Part shown: positions 47,202-55,821 of the stretch, one piece after another
Layout: each line of letters starts with the position of its first letter
How positions within the stretch are numbered: the stretch's first letter is position 1
Origin: Agrobacterium tumefaciens str. B6
GTDB taxonomy: Bacteria > Pseudomonadota > Alphaproteobacteria > Rhizobiales > Rhizobiaceae
Assembly: GCF_001541315.1 (NCBI RefSeq)
Contig: NZ_LMVK01000017.1
Span: forward strand, 1 to 58,501
Reading direction: 5' to 3'
Length of the DNA: 58,501 nucleotides
Made by a program: the position numbers and the translations under genes
The notes under the pieces: generated by a model
Told to the model about the DNA's origin: nothing
Databases searched by the model: none
Seen by the model: the letters and a program-made list of their open reading frames with translations, nothing else

Positions 47202-47711
47202 TTATTGAAGATTGGCGTCGATTGCCTTGAGAAGTTTAACAACGTTGCGAATATCCTTGGCCGAAAGCCCCTCTATCGCCCTTGCTCCGCAATCCGCTAT
47301 CGAGGTGTTGATGTGGTCGACGCTTTTCAGGCCCGTTTCCGTCAACTTCACCAGCGTCACGCGGCCATCCTCGTCGTCGCCGCTGCGTTCCACGAAACCC
47401 TGGGCCTCCATGCGGCCGATAGTGCGCGTCATGGTGGGCGCCTTTACGCCGAGTTTCTGGGCAATCTGCCCCGGCGTGAGGCTGCCTTCCTGCGCCAGCG
47501 CCAGGATAACGCCGTCCTGCCCGGCATAAAGCCCGCTTTCGGCAAGGCTGTGGCTCAGCGCCGTGCGCATGGAGCGGGCGGCCTGGGTAATGGATTGCGC
47601 CAGTTCCTCGGGGTTGAAGTTCTCATCCCTCTTTTTGGCGTCCTTTACCTTCTTGCTGCCCTTTTCCTTCTTGGCGCCTTTGTCCTTATGCCCGGATTTG
47701 TCCTTGCTCAT
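47202..47711 (-). CDS. MarR-family regulator with lysine-rich N-terminal tail
   Basis: The ATG at 47711 gives 169 residues; a longer reading would overlap the divergent promoter. Residues 1-30 are almost wholly Lys, Asp, Gly and Glu (MSKDKSGHKDKGAKKEKGSK). The MarR winged helix follows (LTPGQIAQKLGVKAPTMTRT, then EAQGFVERSGDDEDGRVTLV). The basic tail is like a histone-H1 tail and may bind DNA non-specifically. It is divergent from the creatininase-family gene across 79 bp, which it probably controls. Confidence 0.86.
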   Translation of the reverse strand: MSKDKSGHKDKGAKKEKGSKKVKDAKKRDENFNPEELAQSITQAARSMRTALSHSLAESGLYAGQDGVILALAQEGSLTPGQIAQKLGVKAPTMTRTIGRMEAQGFVERSGDDEDGRVTLVKLTETGLKSVDHINTSIADCGARAIEGLSAKDIRNVVKLLKAIDANLQ

Positions 47712-47790
47712 ATGCGAGTGCCTTTTACCCTGTGGCGGAACCGATATATGTTGCTGGAAATCCTTACCGAATACACGTGCGGACTGCCAG

Positions 47791-48591
47791 ATGCCAAACT
47801 CATACACGCATTATCACGACGAAAACGTAACAGACCCTCATCTTCGCGCAACAGGTGCAATTTCCGTGCTGCCGCTCGGCGCGCATGAACAGCACGGGCC
47901 TCACCTGCCCTTCGAGACCGATACGCTGATTGCCGAAGGCATTGTCGCCCGTCTCGCCGCCGCCCTGCCCGGCCACCTGCCCGTCTCCCTCCTGCCGGTG
48001 GAACCGGTCGGATATTCCATCGAACACATGAATGTGCCGGGCACCAAGACCTTGCGTTACGATGAGGCCATCGAGCGCTGGCTCGGCATTGCCGAGGCGG
48101 AATATAAAAAGGGCGTACGCAAGTTCGTGATGTTGAACGCCCATGGCGGCAATTCACCGCTGATGACCATTGTCGCCATCGAGGCCCGCGCCCGTTTCGG
48201 CATGCTGGCGGTCGCCACAAGCTGGACCCGTTTCGGCGTGCCGGCCGATATCGTGAAGCCGGAGGACAAGGCGATCGATATTCACGGCGGCGATATCGAG
48301 ACATCGGTCATGCTGGCGCTTCACCCCGAGCGGGTGGCGATGCAAAAGGCCGCCAGCTTCGCCTCCCGCCAGAGCGATTTCGCCAGCCGCTTCAAACACC
48401 TGCGCGCCTATGGCCCACACGCCTTCGGCTGGTTGATGAGCGATCTCAACCCTGACGGGGCTGCCGGAAACGCCGCCGCCGCGACAGCGGAAAAGGGCGA
48501 AAGGCTGATTTCCCACGCTGTGAATGGCCTTGTCGAACTGCTTGAAGATATCCACGCTTTTGACATAACGTTATTTTATAACAAAATTTGA
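47791..48591 (+). CDS. Creatininase-family amidohydrolase
   Basis: The ATG at 47791 gives 266 residues. Metal-binding residues of the family are visible: Glu and His in LGAHEQHGPHLPFETD, then NAHGGNSPL, and Asp-X-His with Glu in IDIHGGDIETSV. Members hydrolyse creatinine, formylated amines or cyclic amides, and MftE-like ones process peptides. The substrate here is unknown. Its last codons overlap a Zur-type box for the next gene. Confidence 0.85.
   Translation: MPNSYTHYHDENVTDPHLRATGAISVLPLGAHEQHGPHLPFETDTLIAEGIVARLAAALPGHLPVSLLPVEPVGYSIEHMNVPGTKTLRYDEAIERWLGIAEAEYKKGVRKFVMLNAHGGNSPLMTIVAIEARARFGMLAVATSWTRFGVPADIVKPEDKAIDIHGGDIETSVMLALHPERVAMQKAASFASRQSDFASRFKHLRAYGPHAFGWLMSDLNPDGAAGNAAAATAEKGERLISHAVNGLVELLEDIHAFDITLFYNKI
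48570..48582. promoter_or_regulatory. Zur-type box upstream of the COG0523 gene
   Basis: GTTAT-TTT-ATAAC is a perfect palindrome of the form GTTATNNNATAAC, the core of alphaproteobacterial Zur sites. It overlaps the last codons of the creatininase-family gene, 122 nt before the COG0523 start. Confidence 0.65.
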
Positions 48592-48597
48592 GTGACA

Positions 48598-48613
48598 TGG
48601 CCGAATTCGGCCA
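48598..48613. promoter_or_regulatory. 16-bp perfect palindrome between creatininase and COG0523 genes
   Basis: TGGCCGAATTCGGCCA, followed by AAAATCTCTTTG. It may be a weak terminator for the upstream gene (6-bp stem, AATT loop) or a second operator. Confidence 0.4.
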
Positions 48614-48704
48614 AAATCTCTTTGAACTGCCAGGGCGTCGCGCCTATATGGACGACGACACATCTTCCTGAGGCTTGATAGCCTCTCTCCACGCGGGGTT
48701 TTCC

Positions 48705-49811
48705 ATGACCGAAACAGCACCAGCCAAGCCCATTCCAGTCACCGTCCTGACGGGATATCTCGGCGCCGGCAAAACGACGCTTCTCAACCGCATTCTCTCC
48801 GAGAACCACGGCAAGAAATACGCTGTCATCGTCAATGAATTCGGCGAGATCGGCATCGACAACGATCTGATCGTCGAGTCTGATGAAGAAATCTACGAAA
48901 TGAACAATGGCTGCGTGTGCTGCACGGTGCGCGGCGATTTGATCCGCGTCGTGGAAGGCCTGATGCGCCGGCCCGGCCGTTTCGACGGCATCATCGTCGA
49001 AACGACAGGCCTTGCCGATCCGGTGCCCGTCGCCCAGACCTTCTTCATGGATGACGATGTGCGCGCCAAGACCGAGCTTGACGCCGTTGTGGCGCTGGTC
49101 GATGCCAAGCACCTGCCGCTGCGCCTGAAGGACAGCCGCGAGGCTGAAGACCAGATCGCCTTTGCCGATGTCGTCGTTGTCAACAAGACCGACCTCGTTT
49201 CGCCTGAGGAAGTGGCCCGCATCGAGGATATCGTCCGCGCCATCAACCCGTCCGCGCGCATCTACAAGACCACCCGTTCCGGTGTTGATCTTGCCCGGGT
49301 TCTCAATCAGGGCGCCTTCAATCTGGAGCGCGCGCTGGAAAACGATCCGCACTTCCTCGAGCACGGCCATGAGGATCATGCCTGCGGCCCCGATTGCGAT
49401 CATCATCACCACGACCACCATCATCATGACCATGACCACGATCACGGGCATCACGATCACGACCATGGGCACGATCACCACCACCATGGCGCGGCCTCCC
49501 CGATCCATGACGTGACGGTGCAGTCGGTCTCGCTGCGCGGCGGCGAGATGAACCCCGAGCGGTTCTTCCCGTGGATCCAGAAGGTCACCCAGACAGACGG
49601 CCCGAACATTCTGCGCCTCAAGGGCATCATCGCCTTCAAGGGTGATGCGGAGCGTTACGTGGTGCAGGGCGTGCACATGATCATCGAGGGCGATCACCAG
49701 CGCCCGTGGAAGGAAGACGAAAAGCGCGAAAGCCGCCTCGTCTTCATCGGCCGCGAACTGGACCGCGAAAAGCTGGAAAAGAGCTTCAACGCCTGCCTCG
49801 CCACGGCCTGA
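48705..49811 (+). CDS. COG0523 (CobW-type) GTPase, probable zinc chaperone
   Basis: The ATG at 48705 gives 368 residues. The G domain has P-loop GYLGAGKTT (residues 17-25), the metal-binding CxCC motif (Cys70, Cys72, Cys73 in NNGCVCCTV) and NKTD. Residues about 219-264 carry 23 His in a His/Asp-rich run, then the CobW C-terminal domain. The Zur-type box upstream points to zinc scarcity rather than cobalamin synthesis: a GTP-driven chaperone that moves Zn to client proteins. Related genes are in the Agrobacterium Zur regulon. Confidence 0.92.
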   Translation: MTETAPAKPIPVTVLTGYLGAGKTTLLNRILSENHGKKYAVIVNEFGEIGIDNDLIVESDEEIYEMNNGCVCCTVRGDLIRVVEGLMRRPGRFDGIIVETTGLADPVPVAQTFFMDDDVRAKTELDAVVALVDAKHLPLRLKDSREAEDQIAFADVVVVNKTDLVSPEEVARIEDIVRAINPSARIYKTTRSGVDLARVLNQGAFNLERALENDPHFLEHGHEDHACGPDCDHHHHDHHHHDHDHDHGHHDHDHGHDHHHHGAASPIHDVTVQSVSLRGGEMNPERFFPWIQKVTQTDGPNILRLKGIIAFKGDAERYVVQGVHMIIEGDHQRPWKEDEKRESRLVFIGRELDREKLEKSFNACLATA

Positions 49812-49827
49812 TCCTCTCTCTTCGGTA

Positions 49828-49846
49828 CCCCGGCGTTGCGCCGGGG
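49828..49846 (+). terminator. Hairpin after the COG0523 gene
   Basis: CCCCGGCG and CGCCGGGG form a perfect 8-bp stem with a TTG loop, 16 nt after the stop. No T run follows, so termination may be weak. Confidence 0.45.
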
Positions 49847-49880
49847 TGACGCCGCCTCCGTCATTCGGATGCGCTCACCG

Positions 49881-50017
49881 CCCCTCATCCCTGTGCTTGT
49901 CACAGGGATCCAGCCAGCCCAAGTCCCTGGGCTGAGAGGAGTCTTTCGCCGCGCAGACGCGCGTCGGCTGGATTCCTGTGACATCCTCGGGCTTGTCCCG
50001 GGGAACAGGAATGAGGG
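49881..50017 (+). repeat. Interspersed palindromic repeat, mosaic copy with insertion
   Basis: This fills much of the 407-bp gap 49812-50218. It follows the copy at 3896 up to GGATTCCTGTGACA, then carries about 22 extra bases including CCTCGGGCTTGTCCCGGGG before finishing ACAGGAATGAGGG. The insert matches the core of the other repeat family at 44570. Confidence 0.82.
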
Positions 50018-50117
50018 ACAGGGAGATGCACGTCCTGTAAAATCATGGTGCCGTATGCCGTGGATTCCTCGACTACAAAGCGGTCTATCTCCTTGATTTC
50101 ACGAATCGTGCGAACGT

Positions 50118-50135
50118 AAAAGCGGTTCCGCTTTT
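50118..50135. repeat. Short palindrome AAAAGCGG-TT-CCGCTTTT
   Basis: A perfect 8-bp inverted repeat followed by TGCCGGAAATGCTCTAGA. I recall similar short units scattered in rhizobial genomes. It lies 84 nt before the WD40 gene and may be a small mobile palindrome. Confidence 0.5.
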
Positions 50136-50218
50136 GCCGGAAATGCTCTAGAACCATGCCTGCCGCCGGGGTCGACATCGTCGCCCCACCAGACACAGAT
50201 ACGAAAGACCGATGCCCT

Positions 50219-51211
50219 ATGCCGACTGTTGCCCCGCTTGATATCGAAGGCCACGTGGTCTCGACCCATTTTCTCGGCGACATTCCCCTGTTTGCCACCG
50301 CCGCCGGCACCATTCACCGCCTGGATGGCGGCGAGAAGGTGACGCAGGCGCATGACGGGCTTCTGACCTGCATTCGCGATCCCTACAGCGCCACGCTGCT
50401 TTCCGGCGGCGAAGACGGCCGTGTGCTGCGCATCGGCCATGATGGCAGCATCAGCGAGCTCGCCAATGTGCCGCGCAAATGGGTCGGCGTCGTTGCCGGC
50501 GGGCCGCAGAAGGCAGTGGCTTATGGCGTCGGCAAGTCCAGCTTCGTGCGGCTATCCGACGGTACGGTCAAGGAATTCAAGGAAGAGCGCACAGTGGAGG
50601 CCATCGCCTTCGCGCCGAAGGGTCTGCGCATTGCTGTCGCCCGTTATAACGGCGTGACGCTGCATTGGGTGGCAAGTGCGGGCGATCCGGTCGATCTGGA
50701 ATGGAAGGGAGCGCATACCGGCGTCACCTTCTCGCCCGATGGCAAGTTCCTCGTCACCACCATGCAGGAAAATGCCCTGCATGGCTGGAAGATGGAAGCG
50801 ACCAAGGGCGGCATGGAAGCCCGCCACATGCGCATGACCGGTTATCCCGCCAAGGTGAAATCCATCTCCTGGTCGGCAAAGGGCAAATGGCTCGCCTCAT
50901 CAGGTGCGCCAGCCGCCATTGTCTGGCCATTCGCCGGCAAGGACGGCCCGATGGGCAAGGCTCCGGAAGAACTTGGCAGCCGCGCCAACATCATGGTCAC
51001 CAATGTCGCCTTCCACCCCGTGGAAGACGTGCTCGCCATCGGCTTCATCGACGGCATGATCCTCGGTGTGCGCCTGGCCGACGGCAAGGAAGCCCTGCTT
51101 CGCCGCCCCGGCAAGGGCGCCATTACAGCCATGGACTGGAGCGCCACCGGCAAGCTGCTCGCCTTCGCCTCGGAAGCGGGTGATTGCGGGATCATCGATA
51201 TTTCGGCGTGA
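50219..51211 (+). CDS. WD40-repeat protein downstream of the zinc chaperone gene
   Basis: I start at the ATG at 50219 (MPTVAPLDIEGHVV), giving 330 residues; an in-frame ATG at 50156 would add 21 residues. The sequence is a beta-propeller of WD40-like blades, for example LLSGGEDGRVLRIGHDG, GVTFSPDGKFLVTTMQE and AITAMDWSATGKLLAFASEA. No catalytic motif or signal peptide is seen. It stands after the Zur-box COG0523 gene, and I recall such pairs in other alphaproteobacteria, so it may be a protein partner in zinc homeostasis. Confidence 0.82.
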   Translation: MPTVAPLDIEGHVVSTHFLGDIPLFATAAGTIHRLDGGEKVTQAHDGLLTCIRDPYSATLLSGGEDGRVLRIGHDGSISELANVPRKWVGVVAGGPQKAVAYGVGKSSFVRLSDGTVKEFKEERTVEAIAFAPKGLRIAVARYNGVTLHWVASAGDPVDLEWKGAHTGVTFSPDGKFLVTTMQENALHGWKMEATKGGMEARHMRMTGYPAKVKSISWSAKGKWLASSGAPAAIVWPFAGKDGPMGKAPEELGSRANIMVTNVAFHPVEDVLAIGFIDGMILGVRLADGKEALLRRPGKGAITAMDWSATGKLLAFASEAGDCGIIDISA

Positions 51212-51226
51212 GGGCCAACACCCTGC

Positions 51227-51347
51227 CCCTCATTCCTGTGCTTGTCACAGGAATCCAGCCGACGCGCGTCTGCGCGGCGAGAGACCTCTTTTTTCAGCCC
51301 AAGGACTTGGGCTGACTGGATTCCTGTGACAAGCACAGGAATGAGGG
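51227..51347 (-). repeat. Interspersed palindromic repeat, inverse-orientation copy
   Basis: CCTCATTCCTGTGCTTGTCA and its inverse ending CACAGGAATGAGGG frame CGCGCGTCTGCGCGGCG and AGCCCAAGGACTTGGGCT. It lies between convergent genes. The outer arms are almost perfectly complementary. Confidence 0.88.
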
Positions 51348-51398
51348 ATGATCGGGCCGCAAGGCCAGATGAAATCCTCCCTACCTGCGCCGAACACC

Positions 51399-52580
51399 CT
51401 AATCCGCCACCTGCCGCCGCGTCAGAAACAAGAGCAGCAGCGCAGCACCCGCACCGACCGAAGCGAGCCGGATCGAGGTGCCGAAGCTTGCATATTGCGA
51501 CACGAACCCCATCAGCGGCACCGCAAAAAGTGCTGCAAGAAAGATCGAATTCATGTAGAGCGCCGTCGCCCGCGCCGTGCGCCCGCGGGCAAAGCCCTGC
51601 ACGAAGGTGAGAGATGTGCCGGCGAAAAGGCCGTAATAGGAACCTTCCATGGCAGCCCCCACCAGCATGGCCGGCAGGGTCGTGACCGAAGCGATGATGT
51701 TGAAGGCAGCGATCGCCGTCACCGCCGCGATGCTCAGAAGCAGCCGCGCGCTGATCCGGCGCATGACCCTCGGCGCGAGCAGGATAAGCAGGACTTCCAT
51801 GGCGCATTTGACGCTGAGCGACAGGCCCGGCGCATAATCCGGCAGGCCCACCTCGCGCACCAGAAATACCGGCAGGGCCGAGGCGCAGAGAGCATGGGCG
51901 AAAGACATGCAGAAACTGGCCGTCGCCGCCATCAGCAGCGGCAGGTTGCGCCCCGCATGGGCCCCGCCCTCATCCCGCCGCTCCATCGGGCAGGTCTGGC
52001 CACGCGGCACGATGGCAAGCGCAAGCGCCCCCCAGATGGCCGCCATCAACATCGCATTCACGAAGACGGCCTTTGCGCCGGCGAAATCGACGATCAGAAA
52101 GGCTGCGGCCGGCAGCAGCATCCAGGCCAGCGACACCATCATTCTGAGGAAGGCATTATAAGCGGTGGTATCGAGCGCCTCCACCCGGCCGTGATACCGG
52201 CCATAACTGAAGACGAGGGTAGTGGCGGCGTTGGAAAGCCCCATGCCCGTCGCCGTTACCGCCACCAGCAGCGCCAGATGCCCGAAACTCGCGGCTGCCG
52301 CCGCCACGAAGGCGCCTGCAATGGACAGCATGAGCAGCGGCTTGATCCGCACGCCGGCGTCCACCCGCTCGCCATAAAGACGGCTGGCGACGATCGAGGC
52401 CACCATCGCCGTCACGCTGTAGAGACCGAGCGTCGCCGGCGGATGGCCGAGCACCTGAATGATGTAAAAACCGATAAACGGCACGATGGCGGCATTGGTG
52501 CTGCCGGCGATGAAAACCAGCAACGCGATCAAATAGGCCTGACGGTCAAAAGCGCCCGGCGAAGTGCTTTTCTGTAGCAT
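51399..52580 (-). CDS. MFS transporter, sugar-efflux (SetA/SotA) like
   Basis: I take the ATG at 52580 (MLQKSTSPGAFDRQ), giving 393 residues; an in-frame GTG at 52631 would add 17, and neither has a strong ribosome site. The protein has about 12 membrane helices, with AGSTNAAIVPFIGFYIIQVL in the first two and SRLYGERVDAGVRIKPLL in the 2-3 loop. It resembles SetA-type sugar or arabinose efflux pumps. Substrate unknown. Confidence 0.83.
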   Translation of the reverse strand: MLQKSTSPGAFDRQAYLIALLVFIAGSTNAAIVPFIGFYIIQVLGHPPATLGLYSVTAMVASIVASRLYGERVDAGVRIKPLLMLSIAGAFVAAAAASFGHLALLVAVTATGMGLSNAATTLVFSYGRYHGRVEALDTTAYNAFLRMMVSLAWMLLPAAAFLIVDFAGAKAVFVNAMLMAAIWGALALAIVPRGQTCPMERRDEGGAHAGRNLPLLMAATASFCMSFAHALCASALPVFLVREVGLPDYAPGLSLSVKCAMEVLLILLAPRVMRRISARLLLSIAAVTAIAAFNIIASVTTLPAMLVGAAMEGSYYGLFAGTSLTFVQGFARGRTARATALYMNSIFLAALFAVPLMGFVSQYASFGTSIRLASVGAGAALLLLFLTRRQVAD

Positions 52581-52791
52581 GGGAGTCGACTGGAGACTGG
52601 CAAGCGGGAGTGGATTGGGACCCACCATCACATCAAAACGGCCCGTTGTTCAAGCCTGCGCTAAAGGCAATGTGCGTTTTGATTTCCTGCGGAACGTCTT
52701 CAGCGTCCGCTGTACCGATGCCAGCATCGCCGCATCAGGTGTGTGGGGCGTCGCAACGCTGCGCCGCCCCCTGTCGAAAACGGAATAACCG

Positions 52792-53439
52792 TCAGAACTT
52801 CACGCCAAGGCCAACCTTGACGACGTGTTCGCTGACATCGCCGGTCGAAGTGATCGGACCGGTATGGTAGGTTGCCTTGCCGAAGTCGTTGTAACGATAT
52901 TCGACGCGTCCAAACAGGTTGTTGGTGAAGGCATAGTCGACGCCTGCGCCAACCGTCCAGCCGTGCAGGACCTTGCTGTCCTCACCGAACGGCGCTTTGA
53001 CTTCGCTGTCCGTCGCGGTGTAGCCGGCGGCGGTATAGATCAGCGCGCGGTCGATTGCGTAACCGGCGCGCAGACGCGCAGAGCCGTTCAGGCCTGCAGA
53101 AACTTCGCTGGTGACAATGGTCTTGTCGCCCCAAGCGTAGCCGAGATCACCCTCGACGCCGAGAATGACGGAAGGGGCAACTTCGGCATTATAGCCTGCG
53201 AAGCCGGAAAAACGGCCGCCGTCAAATTCATGCTTGGTGGTGACGCCAAAAGTCGTCGACTTGACCCGGTTCCAGCCGTAACCCGCAGACGCACCGAGAT
53301 AAACACCATCCCAGGAAAAGGCAGGCGCAACGTCGTTGACAACAGGTGCGGACGGAATGTCGCCGACGGCGTCGGCGGCAGCGGCCACGCCGGAGAGAAC
53401 GCCGAGCAGGCCGAGCGCGAGAAGAGATTGTTTCAACAT
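52792..53439 (-). CDS. Outer-membrane beta-barrel protein (Omp25/Omp31 like)
   Basis: The ATG at 53439 follows CAAGGAGCTATCGC and gives 215 residues with a signal peptide (LALGLLGVLSGVAAAADA). The mature part is an 8-strand barrel: FSWDGVYLGASAGYGWNRVK, ARLRAGYAIDRALIYTAAGY, GRVEYRYNDFGKATY, ending in the aromatic VVKVGLGVKF. It belongs to the porin-like surface proteins of Rhizobiales. Role is structural or in surface stability. Confidence 0.9.
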   Translation of the reverse strand: MLKQSLLALGLLGVLSGVAAAADAVGDIPSAPVVNDVAPAFSWDGVYLGASAGYGWNRVKSTTFGVTTKHEFDGGRFSGFAGYNAEVAPSVILGVEGDLGYAWGDKTIVTSEVSAGLNGSARLRAGYAIDRALIYTAAGYTATDSEVKAPFGEDSKVLHGWTVGAGVDYAFTNNLFGRVEYRYNDFGKATYHTGPITSTGDVSEHVVKVGLGVKF

Positions 53440-53761
53440 GCGATAGCTCCTTGAAAATAACATCCCGTCACCTGCGGGCTGCGAGTATTTCGCGACCAGA
53501 AGCGCAGCATCATGGGGTTAGCACACCCACAGATTGAAGAACGTCATGGTTAAAATCGCGTAAATAGCTTAGGCAAAAACACCGCCATGGAGCGTATTTC
53601 GATTAATATCTGCAATATTTACCAAATATAAATCGGAATTTACGCGGACATTCACACGGCGTCCGCCCTGACGCAAAAGGGCTCTCACGACATCACAAAA
53701 CCATCATGAGTAGTGGTCGTCAGGCACTTTTGTGCGGGGCCGCCATGTCGGTAACACGGTT

Positions 53762-53789
53762 AAAAAAAAGAGGGCCGCAAGGCCCCCTT
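53762..53789 (-). terminator. Rho-independent terminator (minus strand)
   Basis: Read on the minus strand, GGGCC-TTGC-GGCCC is followed by CTC and eight T. It ends a transcript coming from the small secreted protein gene about 190 nt upstream, or a short RNA between them. Confidence 0.8.
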
Positions 53790-53890
53790 CCAGTCATGCG
53801 ATGCGCCGTTTGTTCTTGCCGGAAACGCCATGCGTCAAACACACGCAACTCGAGGATCATTGCCGGCTTATGCGCTGCGCATCGTCTGTG

Positions 53891-53965
53891 TCGAAAATCC
53901 CTGATGATTTTCGAGCTGTCCCGTTGGAGCGGGATGGAGAAAAGCCCGATGGTTTCGCCATCCCG
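53891..53965 (-). ncRNA. Structured RNA candidate downstream of the small secreted protein gene
   Basis: TCGAAAATC-CCTGAT-GATTTTCGA (53891-53914) is a perfect 9-bp hairpin. Beside it, on the minus strand, GGAACGGGATGG pairs with CCATCCCGCTCC with one mismatch, enclosing an inner GATGG-CGAAA-CCATC stem. With the terminator at 53762 this could be a long structured 3' UTR or a small RNA of about 200 nt. A repeat element is the alternative. Confidence 0.4.
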
Positions 53966-53978
53966 TTCCAAATTTCAG

Positions 53979-54266
53979 TTAGTGCCGGCGCTTCTTGCCG
54001 CCGTCATTCTTGTTGTCGATGACATCGACTGACGTCTTGTTGCCGTTCAGCAGGCCGTTCAGGATGCCGGTCTTGTTGCCGTTCAAAATCCCGTTATTGG
54101 ACAGGATGCCGCTGACGCCGAGATCGATGCTGGGCGAGACGACGACAAGGGCGCCGCCCTTGTTGCTGTTGCCGGACAGGATGCCACCCAGAAGACCGCC
54201 CGCATTGGCCTGACCAACGGAAGCGACAGTAAGAATAGCGGCTACACAAGCGAACTTTGCAATCAT
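53979..54266 (-). CDS. Small secreted Asn/Gly-rich repeat protein
   Basis: I do not recognise this protein. It has 95 residues with a signal peptide (MIAKFACVAAILTVASVGQANA). The mature ~73 residues contain short repeats: GGILSGNSNKGG, SGILSNNGILNGNKTG and ILNGLLNGNKTS, ending in a basic KNDGGKKRRH tail. Alternating hydrophobic and Gly/Asn residues suggest a small beta-solenoid or aggregating structure. It has a GAGGAGAGAA ribosome site, its own AT-rich promoter and a downstream terminator. It is divergent from an outer-membrane protein gene. Confidence 0.75.
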   Translation of the reverse strand: MIAKFACVAAILTVASVGQANAGGLLGGILSGNSNKGGALVVVSPSIDLGVSGILSNNGILNGNKTGILNGLLNGNKTSVDVIDNKNDGGKKRRH

Positions 54267-54535
54267 TTCTCTCTCCTCGTTTGTTTGATCACGCCATCTG
54301 GCGTAACTGAACTGTATATTTAGAGGATTCTAATTCAAGCAAAGGCTAATATTAGAATAAACAGTTAACTTTAATACTGGTGATTTTAATATAATTTTAC
54401 ATATCTTCTTATGGAATCCGCCACCTCTATTCCGGTACTGGCGCACTGAATTTCGGCTACGAAAGTAAAACGGCGCGGAGACTTTATTAACCATCCAAAT
54501 ATAAGATATTGCTTAATTAGCGACCGGAGATGCGA

Positions 54536-55714
54536 ATGCGGCTGGGGGGATATATCGCACTTGTTCTCGGCCTTGCCTGCGCCTGCGGCGCGTGGGCGGG
54601 TGAAAAAGCCGATGAGCATAATGTCACCTATAAGTCCGGTATTGCTTATGACACCAATTATTTCGCCGACACCAACAGGCTGAGTGCAATTTCGCTGCGT
54701 GCCGGCTTCGGGCTCAACGGCAAGGTCGTGCTTGATGGTGCGGAGTTGCGTTATTCGCTCGAACACGAGGAGGTCCGCCTCCCCCGTTACCGCTTCGCCA
54801 ATGAACACAACACCATCGCGGCGCTGGGGCTGACGAAACGGTTTTCCGAAAAGCTGGAATGGGCCATCGAGCTGCGCGGCACCCGCAGCGATGCCGGCGA
54901 CATCTTCCTGCATCTACCCGAAGAAGACATTGGTTACCGGCAGCTCGATCACAAGCTGGAGGCCTCTTCCCAGCTCGGCATCCTTGCGCTCGGCGGCAAG
55001 AACACGCTGACGGCAAGCTTTGCCAGCCTGATGAAGGGCAAGGCGCGGTTCCGTCCGGCCTATTTCATGCCCACACGGCTGGAGGCAAACGAGGCGCTTT
55101 TATCGCTGAAGGCCGAACATGCGCGGCCGCTGGCCGGCGGCGAGGCGGGCCTGACGCTTGCTTATGACCATATCGTCGTGCCCGAGGGGCAGCAGGAGAA
55201 ATATGAACGTTTCCCTGCCAATACGCTGCGCGGCTCGCTGGCCTATGGTTACAAGTTCTCCGATCGTTTCGCGGTTCTGGCCGAGGCGGGCTTCACATCC
55301 ATTTCCGGTGACGAGATCAGCGACCAGGTAAAGCGTACCCGGCCCTATCTTCGGGCCGAAGCCGAGGTGAAGGCCACCGAGCGCATCGCCTTCGGCGTCG
55401 GCTATTCGCAGGACTATGCGCTTTTCGATCCGGATGATCCGATCGCCGAGTTTCACCGTCGCTGGCAACTCGTCGTGAAAAGCAGGCTCACCGAAAAGGT
55501 CGGGCTCGATCTTGCCCTGAACCGGGTCCACAAGGACTGGATCTATTATAATTACGATACCAGCGAGCGCAGGCTGGTCGCCACGCTGTCCTTCGATACC
55601 GGCAAGAACAGCAAGCTGGAGCTGGAGTTCAACCGCCTGCTGCATGGTGAGCGCGAGACCGACCTCGCTTATAGCGGCTCCAGCATCACCTCGCGTTTCA
55701 GCGGCACCTTCTGA
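54536..55714 (+). CDS. Putative outer-membrane beta-barrel protein
   Basis: I take the ATG at 54536, 6 nt after GGAG; the ATG at 54530 directly abuts it. This gives 392 residues with a signal peptide (YIALVLGLACACGAWA). The rest alternates polar and hydrophobic residues in many strands, for example KVVLDGAELRYSLEHEEVRL and RRLVATLSFDTGKNSKLELE, and ends in SSITSRFSGTF with the C-terminal Phe typical of barrels. I cannot name the family with certainty. The 263-bp AT-rich gap before it should hold divergent promoters for it and the small secreted protein. Confidence 0.78.
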   Translation: MRLGGYIALVLGLACACGAWAGEKADEHNVTYKSGIAYDTNYFADTNRLSAISLRAGFGLNGKVVLDGAELRYSLEHEEVRLPRYRFANEHNTIAALGLTKRFSEKLEWAIELRGTRSDAGDIFLHLPEEDIGYRQLDHKLEASSQLGILALGGKNTLTASFASLMKGKARFRPAYFMPTRLEANEALLSLKAEHARPLAGGEAGLTLAYDHIVVPEGQQEKYERFPANTLRGSLAYGYKFSDRFAVLAEAGFTSISGDEISDQVKRTRPYLRAEAEVKATERIAFGVGYSQDYALFDPDDPIAEFHRRWQLVVKSRLTEKVGLDLALNRVHKDWIYYNYDTSERRLVATLSFDTGKNSKLELEFNRLLHGERETDLAYSGSSITSRFSGTF

Positions 55715-55821
55715 AATCCCTTGGCGGCCCGCGCGAAGGATCAGACGCATCAGGTCGAAATTCGGTCCCAATTTCTGCTAGAGTCGGGTCTTAAAGATTC
55801 GAAGGCAGGACAGACCGGATA

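Larger units (their letters stand above)
53440..53978 (-). promoter_or_regulatory. 539-bp gap: Omp promoter region and structured 3' region of the small secreted gene
   Basis: 53530-53640 is AT-rich and should hold the promoter of the barrel-protein gene. TTTCGATT (near 53598) and AATCGGAA (near 53631) are imperfect inverted arms. 53762-53789 is a minus-strand terminator. 53891-53965 holds strong hairpins. I see no protein gene. Confidence 0.45.

Noticed and set aside
48705..49811. CobW of cobalamin biosynthesis
   Set aside because: No cob genes are nearby, the His-rich segment and Zur-type box point to zinc.
55715..55821. Possible cobalamin or nickel riboswitch before the DUF1007-NicO pair
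   Set aside because: The 107-nt gap is too short for a cobalamin riboswitch and I see no B12-box-like sequence.
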